A DNA stretch of 64,000 nt from DATBRC01 sp036560485 (lineage in GTDB: Bacteria; Pseudomonadota; Gammaproteobacteria; Burkholderiales; Burkholderiaceae_D), in NCBI GenBank assembly GCA_036560485.1, contig DATBRC010000057.1, positions 144,361-208,360 on the forward strand, written 5' to 3'. Numbering within the stretch: position 1 is the stretch's first letter; every line of letters begins with the position of its first letter. The position numbers were made by a program, and so were the translations under genes. Under the pieces are notes generated by a model that worked only from the letters and a program-made list of their open reading frames with translations, ran no database searches and had not been told where the DNA came from. This document shows positions 46,271 to 54,232 of the stretch, in pieces.

Positions 46271-46362
46271 CGCTTTAGCAGTATTTGATAGTGGGACTTG
46301 ACCCTGGCGCCCGCAAGCTGGGTTTGACTTCGTAGTGGAAATGCGAATCAAATCGGCGCAAG
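46271..46362 (-). promoter_or_regulatory. SAM-II-like (metA) riboswitch aptamer, metH leader
   Basis: Minus strand from 46362: CTTGCGCC, GATTTGATT, then after about 22 extra bases CAGCTTGC followed by GGGCGC (46320-46307), then a GGG/CCC mini-hairpin, and CAAATACTGCTAAAGCG (46287-46271). P1 is GCGCC/GGCGC. The blocks CTTGCGCCGATTTGATT, CAGCTTGCGGGCGC and GCTAAAGCG are identical to those of the metX leader although the intervening sequences differ, which is the mark of a conserved RNA. The loops are longer than in classic SAM-II. Confidence 0.8.
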
Positions 46363-46466
46363 AAAATTATACGGTAAATCAAGGTTTTGAGTAAGGTGAG
46401 CCCTATGGTGATATTGAGGGCACTGAAATCGCTGGGGTATGTAGGGTATTACGGGATAGTTTCAAG

Positions 46467-46497
46467 CGAAAAAAAACCCGCTACAAGGAGCGGGTTT
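46467..46497 (-). terminator. Intrinsic terminator downstream of the arginine dihydrolase-like gene
   Basis: On the minus strand AAACCCGCT pairs with AGCGGGTTT (46497-46489 with 46482-46474), then TTTTT. It lies about 150 bp past the stop of the gene at 46649. The rest of 46362-46648 holds AT-rich sequence with the metH promoter region and no evident gene. Confidence 0.88.
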
Positions 46498-46648
46498 AAA
46501 TCCATATCAAAGGAGGAGACATGGAGGAGACAGCTGCAGTGTAGGGGATGCCGCATCTCAAATCCAATTCTCATTGTTAATATGTGATATCTATTTCGTG
46601 AATATCTTCATCGGATTATATTGTCAAATTATTATTGATATGACGGTG

Positions 46649-47488
46649 TCATGCTGCAATACGCGTGGCCGGCAAGGGCAATTCATTGAGTCGCAGCGTC
46701 AGGCATTTCGCTGAGCCCCCTGCTTTCATGAATTCAGTCAATGCAGTTTGTTGCGCCACGAAACCACGCGAATTCAATTGGTTGACTAACGAACTGGAGG
46801 CTTTATTCATAAAAACAGTACGCCCTGAGTTAACTGCATTGCAAGCAAAATTGAATGCATCATGTTCATCCACAATAATCCTGCGCTTGGCCGGGATGCG
46901 AGCAGCAATGCGTGTTTGCGAAGCTGCATCGAAGGCTGCCGGATAATACATCAAGTAACCATCTTCGAGCGGACAGAAGCAGGTATCCAAATGATAGAAG
47001 CGATCATTGACCAGCTTTAAAGGCTCAATGTCGATGTCGAGCATATCGATCAACAGCGGCACGCAATGTATGTCGGAGCGATGCCCGTATCCCAGCCATA
47101 ACAACGGCAATTGTCGATCCAGCAGCGCATCGCCTGCTCCTTCAAATGGCGTGTCGGCAGGCATGGTGAGAACTTCATACCCATGGTTGGCAAACCATTG
47201 TGCAAAATAGGGTTCTTCCGCTTGCCGTTGTGCGTGCAGGAAGTGAGACAGCACAAATTTGTTGCCAAGTACCAGGCCTGCATTTGCAGTGAATACCATG
47301 TCAGGCACGCCTTTGGCAGGCGCGATCCGTTCGACATGAGCGACTTCACCGATCAGTTCGACCAATGCTTCCCATTGACTATGCGCGGTGTCGCTGTGAC
47401 TAAGTGCGACGTTACCTTCCATCCAGGGATTAATCACGTAGGAGACTTCAAAATGATCAGGCGCGCACATCAAAAAGCGATTAGTCAT
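46649..47488 (-). CDS. Arginine dihydrolase-like amidinotransferase-family enzyme
   Basis: 279 aa of the arginine deiminase/dimethylargininase fold. RFLMCAPDHFEVSYVINPWM, VPDMVFTANAGL (Asn69), FEGAGDALL (Asp120), FYHLDTCFCPL (His166) and GGSAKCLTLRL (Cys262) fit the catalytic set of cyanobacterial arginine dihydrolase (ArgZ/AgrE), in which the Asn takes arginine on to ornithine instead of stopping at citrulline. It overlaps rocD by 8 bases, so product ornithine would pass to RocD. Dimethylargininase is the alternative annotation. AAGGA before ATG. Confidence 0.82.
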   Translation of the reverse strand: MTNRFLMCAPDHFEVSYVINPWMEGNVALSHSDTAHSQWEALVELIGEVAHVERIAPAKGVPDMVFTANAGLVLGNKFVLSHFLHAQRQAEEPYFAQWFANHGYEVLTMPADTPFEGAGDALLDRQLPLLWLGYGHRSDIHCVPLLIDMLDIDIEPLKLVNDRFYHLDTCFCPLEDGYLMYYPAAFDAASQTRIAARIPAKRRIIVDEHDAFNFACNAVNSGRTVFMNKASSSLVNQLNSRGFVAQQTALTEFMKAGGSAKCLTLRLNELPLPATRIAA

Positions 47489-48710
47489 GGTCGTGTCCTT
47501 TCGAGTGTGGATGGTTTAATGAATCAAAAACAGAGCGTATGACAGCCAATGCGCTGTCGATTTCATCTTCAGTAATAATGAGTGGCGGGGCAAACCGTAC
47601 AACGGTCTCGTGCGTTTCCTTCGACAAGATCCCATTGCGCATTAACGCTTCGCAAAACTTGCGGGCAGATATCCAGGCCGGATCAAGTTCCAATCCAATC
47701 AGTAAACCTTTGCCGCGAACGTCGCGAATCGCCGGATGCCGAATTGCGCGCAAACCTTCCATAAGGTGAGCGCCCAAAGTTAGAGCGCGCTCTGACAATT
47801 TTTCCTCTTGCAGAAGGTGTAATGCAGCAGCGCCGACAGCGGCTGCAAGCGGATTGCCGCCGAAGGTGCTGCCGTGGTCGCCGGGATGGAACACGCTCAT
47901 CACATCTTCTCGTGCGAGGAAAGCCGAAACGGGCAACAAGCCCCCCCCAAGTGCTTTGCCAAGGATTAATCCATCCGGTTTGACTGCCTCATGATCGCAA
48001 GCGAGTAGACGCCCTGTGCGGCCAAGTCCTGTTTGTACTTCGTCGCAGATGAGCAGAATGTTATGGCGTTTGCAAATATCACTGCAGGCCGCCAGATAGC
48101 CGTCCGGTGGCACAATGATGCCGCCTTCGCCCTGGATCGGTTCGACCAGGAAGGCTGCAGTACTTGGCGTAATTGCAGCTTCGAGTGCGCTGGCATCACC
48201 GAACGGGATCGACGTAAAGCCCGGAGCAAACGGACCGAAACCGTCGCGATACTGCGGTTCGGAGGAAAAGCCGACCAAGGTCGTGGTGCGTCCGGCAAAG
48301 TTGCCGCGGCAAACGATGATTTCGGCGCGATTATCCGGAATGCCTTTCACCTTATGCCCCCACTTGCGGGCTGCTTTTATCGCGGTTTCGACTGCTTCGG
48401 CGCCGGTATTCATCGGCAAGCCTTTGGGTAGCCCCGTCATTTCGCACAGCAGTTGCAAAAATGGCCCAAGTTTATCGGTATGAAATGCGCGCGACGTAAT
48501 CGCAAGTTGCTGCGCTTGGCTGGTCAGCGCGGCAACCAGTTTTGGATGGCTATGCCCGAAACTGACTGCTGAATAGGCAGACATCATATCGAGATAACGT
48601 TTGCCATCGACGTCCCAGAGCCAAACACCATTGCCTTTGTGCAAGATGACGGGCAATGGATGGTAGTTTTGGGCGCAATAGCGATTTTCCAATTCAATCA
48701 GGCGATTCAT
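47481..48710 (-). CDS. rocD: Ornithine aminotransferase
   Basis: 409 aa PLP class III aminotransferase. NTGAEAVETAIKAARKW, LICDEVQTGLGRTGR and the PLP lysine in DGLILGKALGGGLLPVSAF are present, all typical of ornithine-oxo-acid transaminase. Converts ornithine to glutamate semialdehyde. First gene of the pair with the arginine dihydrolase-like gene; AAGGAG precedes ATG 48710. Divergent from an Lrp regulator. Confidence 0.93.
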   Translation of the reverse strand: MNRLIELENRYCAQNYHPLPVILHKGNGVWLWDVDGKRYLDMMSAYSAVSFGHSHPKLVAALTSQAQQLAITSRAFHTDKLGPFLQLLCEMTGLPKGLPMNTGAEAVETAIKAARKWGHKVKGIPDNRAEIIVCRGNFAGRTTTLVGFSSEPQYRDGFGPFAPGFTSIPFGDASALEAAITPSTAAFLVEPIQGEGGIIVPPDGYLAACSDICKRHNILLICDEVQTGLGRTGRLLACDHEAVKPDGLILGKALGGGLLPVSAFLAREDVMSVFHPGDHGSTFGGNPLAAAVGAAALHLLQEEKLSERALTLGAHLMEGLRAIRHPAIRDVRGKGLLIGLELDPAWISARKFCEALMRNGILSKETHETVVRFAPPLIITEDEIDSALAVIRSVFDSLNHPHSKGHDHD

Positions 48711-48872
48711 GACAAGCTCCTTTTCGACCTGGCGTCAGGATTCTTTTGCATGCCGCTAGATCGAGTATGAGGCAATGATAATCACAATTCGTCGAAATTA
48801 TTTTGCATAATTAGTCGTAAATATCGAATAATATGAAAGAATCTTGCATATATTTATCAGAAATGGAGGATT

Positions 48873-49349
48873 ATGATGGAAAAACTAGACCGATACGACA
48901 GCATCCTCCTGCAAGCATTGCAAAAAAATGGACGCGCTTCGAATGTTGAACTTTCAGACTTGGCGAATTTGTCTGCGCCGCAGTGTTATCGGCGGGTGAA
49001 ACGTTTGGAAACCGATGGCATCATCCGTGGATACACAGCGCAAGTGAATCCGGCAGCGATTGGGTTAGGCGTGGTGGCATTTGTCAGCATTAACATTGAC
49101 CGTGAACAGTTCAAGCAAGTGCGTGAACTGGAAAAGGCGATCCGTCAATTTCCCGAGATTCTGGAGTGCTACACCATCTCGGGCGATTTTGATTATTTAT
49201 TGAAAGTCGTGGCGACCGATTTGAAGACGCTATCAAACTTTTTGACTGATCGTTTGATGCAAGTGCCGGGTGTTTCAGGCGTACGTTCGATGGTGTGTTT
49301 GGAAGAGATTAAGTCGGCCAGTCCGCTTCCGGTTGAACAAACGGTTTAA
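48873..49349 (+). CDS. Lrp/AsnC-family transcriptional regulator
   Basis: 158 aa. N-terminal helix-turn-helix (LDRYDSILLQALQKNGRAS, LSAPQCYRRVKRLETDGII) and the ligand-binding RAM domain (VVAFVSINIDREQ, GDFDYLLKVV). GGAGG precedes the ATG. Its position opposite rocD, with an AT-rich 162-bp gap, suggests that it senses arginine, ornithine or a related amino acid and controls the pair. Confidence 0.92.
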   Translation: MMEKLDRYDSILLQALQKNGRASNVELSDLANLSAPQCYRRVKRLETDGIIRGYTAQVNPAAIGLGVVAFVSINIDREQFKQVRELEKAIRQFPEILECYTISGDFDYLLKVVATDLKTLSNFLTDRLMQVPGVSGVRSMVCLEEIKSASPLPVEQTV

Positions 49350-49361
49350 TACACAATGCAT

Positions 49362-50312
49362 TTATTTAAATTGACCATCGCTTAACGGACAGCCCTTCAA
49401 AAATTCTGTGGCAGCCAAGCGCTTGCCGCCAGGCTTTTGCAATTCGGTCAAACGCAGTGCACCTATTCCGCAAGCGACGATTACGCCATCCTGCGCATTG
49501 GCAGCCAAGATTTGGCCAGGTTTTCCATCGGGGGCAGGCAAGGCTTGCGCACACCATAGCTTGATTGTCATATCGTTAAATTGAGCGGAAGCACCGGGGA
49601 AAGGATTGAATGCACGGATTTTACGTGCCAACTTTTCTGCAGGTTGCGTGAAATCGAGTGCAGCTTCTTCTTTGGCGATTTTTGCGGCATAGTTAGTGCT
49701 CGCTTCTGGCTGGGGCGTTGCAACGAGAGAGCCTTTTTGCAGCTTTTGTAATGCATCGACAATCATGGCGCTACCTAGATTGGCCAGTTTGTCATGCAAA
49801 TTCCCGGTAGTATCGTCCGGTGCGATCGGGATGCTCTGCATTGCCAACATGGGACCCGTATCCAAGCCCTCTTCCATTTGCATGATGGTCACACCGGTTT
49901 CTGCATCACCTGCTTCAATCGCACGATGAATCGGCGCAGCTCCGCGCCAACGCGGCAATAGCGATGCATGAATATTAATGCAACCCAATTTGGGAATATC
50001 TAAAATGGAACGCGGCAAGATCAGTCCATATGCTGCAACCACCATCACATCATGCGGCGTTGCTCGTAACAACTCATGTGCTTCACGTGCAACGTCAGGA
50101 TATTTACCATCGAGCCTTAATGAAATTGGCTGGGCGACAGGAATATTGTGCGCAACTGCGAATTGCTTTACTGCAGATGCATGCAATTGCATCCCACGTC
50201 CGGCGGGCCGATCCGGTTGAGTCAATACCAATGGAATCTCAAACCCCGCATCGTGCAATGCATTGAGTGCGACGGCGGCAAACTCTGGCGTTCCAGCGAA
50301 TATGATTTTCAT
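49362..50312 (-). CDS. fmt: Methionyl-tRNA formyltransferase
   Basis: 316 aa. Formylates initiator Met-tRNA from 10-formyl-THF. Opening IIFAGTPEFAAVAL, formyl-THF motif INIHASLLPRWRGAAPIHRAI, and the C-terminal anticodon-like domain. Follows def on the same strand, the standard def-fmt pair of translation initiation. Confidence 0.96.
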   Translation of the reverse strand: MKIIFAGTPEFAAVALNALHDAGFEIPLVLTQPDRPAGRGMQLHASAVKQFAVAHNIPVAQPISLRLDGKYPDVAREAHELLRATPHDVMVVAAYGLILPRSILDIPKLGCINIHASLLPRWRGAAPIHRAIEAGDAETGVTIMQMEEGLDTGPMLAMQSIPIAPDDTTGNLHDKLANLGSAMIVDALQKLQKGSLVATPQPEASTNYAAKIAKEEAALDFTQPAEKLARKIRAFNPFPGASAQFNDMTIKLWCAQALPAPDGKPGQILAANAQDGVIVACGIGALRLTELQKPGGKRLAATEFLKGCPLSDGQFK

Positions 50313-50379
50313 GTGATGGGTAGTCAGTCAGGTTGGATGTGGAGATGTAAGATTGACTGGCTATCAATGGGTGCAGCCC

Positions 50380-50901
50380 TTAGCGCCGATTGTTTTTTTT
50401 CATTTCGCGCTCTTCCTTCAGCATCTTGGTCTTGATGCGATTGCGCTTTAAAGGAGAAAGATATTCGACAAATACTTTGCCCTTCAGATGATCCATCTCA
50501 TGCTGAATGCATACAGCCAGCAGTCCATCGGCATCAAGTTCGAACGGTTCGCCATCCGCATTAAATGCACGCACTTTAACTTGCGCATGACGCTCGACGC
50601 CATCGTACACGCCCGGAACCGACAAACAGCCTTCATCGTAAATTTGTTTTTCTTCGCTGGCCCAAATAATTTCAGGATTGATAAACACGCGCAAGTCGTT
50701 ATGGGTTTCCGATGTATCAATAACAATAACTTGTTGGTGAACATCGACCTGTGAAGCGGCCAAACCTACACCCGGTGCTTCATACATGGTTTCAGCCATG
50801 TCGGCGACCAAGCGTTTCAGAGGGGCATCGAAGATAGCAACTGGTTTGGCTATCTTATGCAGGCGCGGATCGGGATAACGTAGAATATTTAATAAGGACA
50901 T
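50380..50901 (-). CDS. def: Peptide deformylase
   Basis: 173 aa from ATG 50901; an upstream TTG at 50919 would add six residues. Removes formyl from nascent proteins. Metal and active-site motifs GVGLAASQVD, EGCLSVPG and IQHEMDHLKG (HExxH) are intact. The C-terminal tail (KTKMLKEEREMKKNN) is basic. Operon with fmt. Divergent from the LysM gene. Confidence 0.95.
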   Translation of the reverse strand: MSLLNILRYPDPRLHKIAKPVAIFDAPLKRLVADMAETMYEAPGVGLAASQVDVHQQVIVIDTSETHNDLRVFINPEIIWASEEKQIYDEGCLSVPGVYDGVERHAQVKVRAFNADGEPFELDADGLLAVCIQHEMDHLKGKVFVEYLSPLKRNRIKTKMLKEEREMKKNNRR

Positions 50902-51084
50902 ACGGCTTTTGCGCAACAATGCGACAGGTTCAGAGTGGTTTTTCTCTTGCTAGTTCAAGGATTTATGTGCAGAATTTGATTCACTTTGACAAGTTTTGTC
51001 GCGTATCAATTGATTCGTCGACAACACGCGGCAGCTGATCTGTGAAAACTCTAAAACATGGGCCGCACATACACCGGATAAATT

Positions 51085-52188
51085 ATGAAAAAGTTTAGCA
51101 CAGCTGCACTCATTCTCGCTTTTGGATCTGCTTGCTCTCTTGGTGTCAGTACAAGTGTTTATGCTGCCAAGAAATCCAGCTGCGAATTTTTGCCGAATGC
51201 GCCGGACTCGCATACAGTAGTGCGTGGTGACACGTTATGGGATATCTCCGGCAAATTTTTACAAAATCCATGGTGCTGGCCAGAAGTATGGGGTTTGAAT
51301 AAAGAGCAAATCAAAAACCCGCACTGGATTTATCCGAAGCAGATTGTTTATTTTGATCGCGCTGCAGGGCGCTTGCGACTGGGCACTCCGACGGGAGAAG
51401 CTGTGCCGAATAACGATACGGTAGTAGATAGTTCGGGTACGGTGCGTTTATCTCCCAGAATGCGGATTGAAGGACTTGGTCAGGAAGCTATTCCGGCAAT
51501 TGCCTCAAAGGATATTGAGCAATTTCTCTCGCAACCGCTGGTAATCGAGCAAGATGAACTAAAAAATACACCTCGCATTGTGCAGGCAGATGAGGGACAT
51601 GTATATTTAGGTAAAAATGAAAAAGCCTATGTAATTGGGGATTTGAATGGAGGTACGTCATTCCAGGTTTTTCACCCTGGAAAAGCATTGATTGATCCAG
51701 AAACCCATAAGCTGCTTGCTTATGAAGCGGTTTATCTTGGTACGGTTAAAGTACAACGTGAAGCCAAAAATCCGAACGAAGCGCATGTTGTTACGGTGAT
51801 TTCCTCCAAAGAAGAAATGGGTGTTGGAGATCGTTTGCTGCCGGTTCCCCCTACGCCAATTCTGAATTACGTGCCACATCCGCCAGAAAGCCAGGTTGAT
51901 GCGCGTATTGTGTCTATTTACGGTGGAGTGTCGCAGGCTGGCCAGCATCAGGTTGTGAGTATCAACCGAGGCAAAAACCAGGGATTGGACATTGGCACTA
52001 CGCTGGATCTGACCCATTTTGGTAACACTATTGTTGATCCTGCCAATAAAAAGAAATTGATTAAATTGCCTGATCAAAAATACGGAACATTGTTCATTTT
52101 CCGCGTATTTAATAATGTTTCTTATGGTCTCATCATGCAGGTGACGGATGTCGTCGAAGTGGGTGACATTGCCAGATCACCGGAGTAA
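51085..52188 (+). CDS. LysM domain-containing secreted protein
   Basis: 367 aa. A signal peptide (ending VYA) is followed by a LysM domain (HTVVRGDTLWDISGKFL...NPHWIYPKQIVYF), about residues 48-95, then a large domain of unknown fold with beta-rich segments. LysM binds peptidoglycan. The gene precedes dprA with an 8-bp gap, in the usual Burkholderiales def-LysM-dprA-smg-topoisomerase order. Confidence 0.92.
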   Translation: MKKFSTAALILAFGSACSLGVSTSVYAAKKSSCEFLPNAPDSHTVVRGDTLWDISGKFLQNPWCWPEVWGLNKEQIKNPHWIYPKQIVYFDRAAGRLRLGTPTGEAVPNNDTVVDSSGTVRLSPRMRIEGLGQEAIPAIASKDIEQFLSQPLVIEQDELKNTPRIVQADEGHVYLGKNEKAYVIGDLNGGTSFQVFHPGKALIDPETHKLLAYEAVYLGTVKVQREAKNPNEAHVVTVISSKEEMGVGDRLLPVPPTPILNYVPHPPESQVDARIVSIYGGVSQAGQHQVVSINRGKNQGLDIGTTLDLTHFGNTIVDPANKKKLIKLPDQKYGTLFIFRVFNNVSYGLIMQVTDVVEVGDIARSPE

Positions 52189-52196
52189 TTTGCATA

Positions 52197-53375
52197 GTGT
52201 CAGTTGATGATAGTAATGCTCGGCCGGCAGCAGAAGTTCATGACATTGCACAATGGATTCGACTTGAGCAAGTAAATGGCGTTGGCCTGGAAACGGCGCG
52301 CAAGTTGCTCAATACGTTTGGCTTGCCGCAAAATATATTTTCCGCAAGTTTCTCCTCTCTCAATCAAGTCGTATCCGAGCGCCTTGCACAAGCGCTTCTT
52401 GCTCCGATTCCTGATACAGCTCACGCACTGATTGACAATGCCTTGGCATGGGTAGATCAACCCGATAATCACATCGTGACGCTGGCTGATGCTGCTTATC
52501 CTAAAGCACTGCTGGAAATTCCCGATCCGCCGCTCATGTTATATGTCAAAGGCCGGATCGGCCTTTTAGCTCAATCTTCCGTCGCTGTTGTCGGCAGCCG
52601 GAATGCGACTGCTCAAGGCGTAGCGAATGCAGAAAAATTTTCGGAGGCGTTGAGTGAAGCCGGCCTGACCATTGTGTCAGGCATGGCGCTCGGCATTGAC
52701 ACAGCGGCGCATCATGGCGGTTTACGGTTCAGTGGGTTGAATGGCGGATCAACTGTTGCTGTCATTGGCACAGGAGCCGACATTGTTTATCCGGCTCGCA
52801 ACCGCACTTTGGCACATCAAATTGCAGAAGACGGTTGTATCGTCAGTGAATACCCGTTGGGCATGCCTGCCATTGCAGCCAATTTCCCGCGCCGTAATCG
52901 CATCATCAGCGGCTTGGCACACGGTGTTCTGGTCGTGGAAGCAGCCGCACAATCAGGCTCGTTAATTACTGCGCGCATGGCAGCTGAACAAGGGCGTGAT
53001 GTGTTTGCCATACCGGGCTCAATCCACTCTCCGTTATCCAAAGGCTGTCATCAATTAATCAAACAGGGTGCCAAGCTAGTCGAGTCGGCACAAGATATTC
53101 TGGAAGAACTGAAGCATTACAATGGAATGGAACCGATACAGTTGCGCAATAAATTTGTGCCAAGCATGGCAAGCGATGTACCGGCGCCTGCAGCAGCCAA
53201 AGATCCGATCATCGATAAATTGTTGACTGCATTGGGATTTGATCCGGTGGCAGCTGATACCTTGGCGCAACGTTGTAATTTGGATGCGGCCACGTTGAAT
53301 ACACAATTGCTGACGCTTGAGTTGGCTGGTTTGTTGGAGATGCTGCCCGGCGGGTTTTATAGGCGGCTTGTTTAA
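52197..53375 (+). CDS. dprA: DNA-processing protein DprA
   Basis: 392 aa from GTG 52197. SAM-like N-terminal helices, a Rossmann domain with VAVVGSRNATAQG, VSGMALGIDTAAHHGGL and AANFPRRNRIISGL, and a C-terminal winged-helix (DprA_WH; ADTLAQRCNLDAATLNTQLLTLEL). Loads RecA on incoming single-stranded DNA in natural transformation; with comM at 23.9 kb it shows part of the machinery. Confidence 0.95.
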   Translation: MSVDDSNARPAAEVHDIAQWIRLEQVNGVGLETARKLLNTFGLPQNIFSASFSSLNQVVSERLAQALLAPIPDTAHALIDNALAWVDQPDNHIVTLADAAYPKALLEIPDPPLMLYVKGRIGLLAQSSVAVVGSRNATAQGVANAEKFSEALSEAGLTIVSGMALGIDTAAHHGGLRFSGLNGGSTVAVIGTGADIVYPARNRTLAHQIAEDGCIVSEYPLGMPAIAANFPRRNRIISGLAHGVLVVEAAAQSGSLITARMAAEQGRDVFAIPGSIHSPLSKGCHQLIKQGAKLVESAQDILEELKHYNGMEPIQLRNKFVPSMASDVPAPAAAKDPIIDKLLTALGFDPVAADTLAQRCNLDAATLNTQLLTLELAGLLEMLPGGFYRRLV

Positions 53376-53544
53376 TTATTATGGATATTTTGTATTGTCT
53401 ACATGAAAACAAATGGCATTTTGAGATAAAAATATTATCTCAATCACAATAAATCTTGCCGCATGTTATCAATTGGTAACCAGAACCATCAAGTTGCATT
53501 TACAACCGCTTGTGTCGCCGCATGCTTAACGCTACAGTAGAAGC

Positions 53545-54021
53545 ATGTTCGACATACTTGTATACCTCTACGAAACTTATTATCGCCCTGATGCGTGCCC
53601 TGATTCGGCAGCATTGGTCAAGAAACTGTCCGCCATTGGTTTTGAAGAAGAAGAAATTTCGAAAGCACTGGGCTGGCTCACAGATCTGGCGGAAACAACG
53701 CATGAGTTTTCAGATCAGTATCCGCAACAAACCGCATTCTCATTCGGTGTACGCATTTATGTGCAGCAGGAAATAGATGCGCTTGGAACGGCCGCGATAG
53801 GCTTCATCCAGTTTTTGGAATCGGCGAAAGTACTGGACCCTATTCAGCGCGAAATAGTCATTGAACGTGCATTGGCAGCGAGTGACTCGCAAATTACCTT
53901 GGACAAACTGAAAGTCATCGTCCTAATGGTGCTCTGGAGTCAAGGTAAAGAGCCGGATAGTTTGATGTTTGATGAATTATTTTCAGATGACGAAGATCCC
54001 GAACCGCGATTGTTGCATTAA
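53545..54021 (+). CDS. smg: Smg family protein (DUF494)
   Basis: 158 aa. MFDILVYLYETYYRPDACPD is the classic Smg opening, followed by EEEEISKALGWL and a C-terminal part with KVIVLMVLWSQGKEPDSLMFDELF. Function unclear; the gene is almost always between dprA and a type IA topoisomerase gene. A 169-bp gap to dprA holds a low-complexity AT-rich region. Confidence 0.93.
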   Translation: MFDILVYLYETYYRPDACPDSAALVKKLSAIGFEEEEISKALGWLTDLAETTHEFSDQYPQQTAFSFGVRIYVQQEIDALGTAAIGFIQFLESAKVLDPIQREIVIERALAASDSQITLDKLKVIVLMVLWSQGKEPDSLMFDELFSDDEDPEPRLLH

Positions 54022-54232
54022 TTACTCCACAACCTGCTGTTGAAAAACGCAGGAAACACCCCATACACCACAGTTATCGACGCATAAGCTTGCGGATTTT
54101 GCCGCAACCCGCTTATCATGAGCCGCTTATTGCCCATGTGACAGCAATTTACTGCGTAAGCAAGGTTTGTACTAAGCGCTGTAAGATACGTTCAACTATT
54201 ATTTGCAGCGCACTCCCATTGAGACTAAATTT

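Noticed and set aside
46202..46351. A 50-residue N-terminal extension of metH
   Set aside because: It overlaps the riboswitch and terminator, and MetH of normal length starts at 46201.
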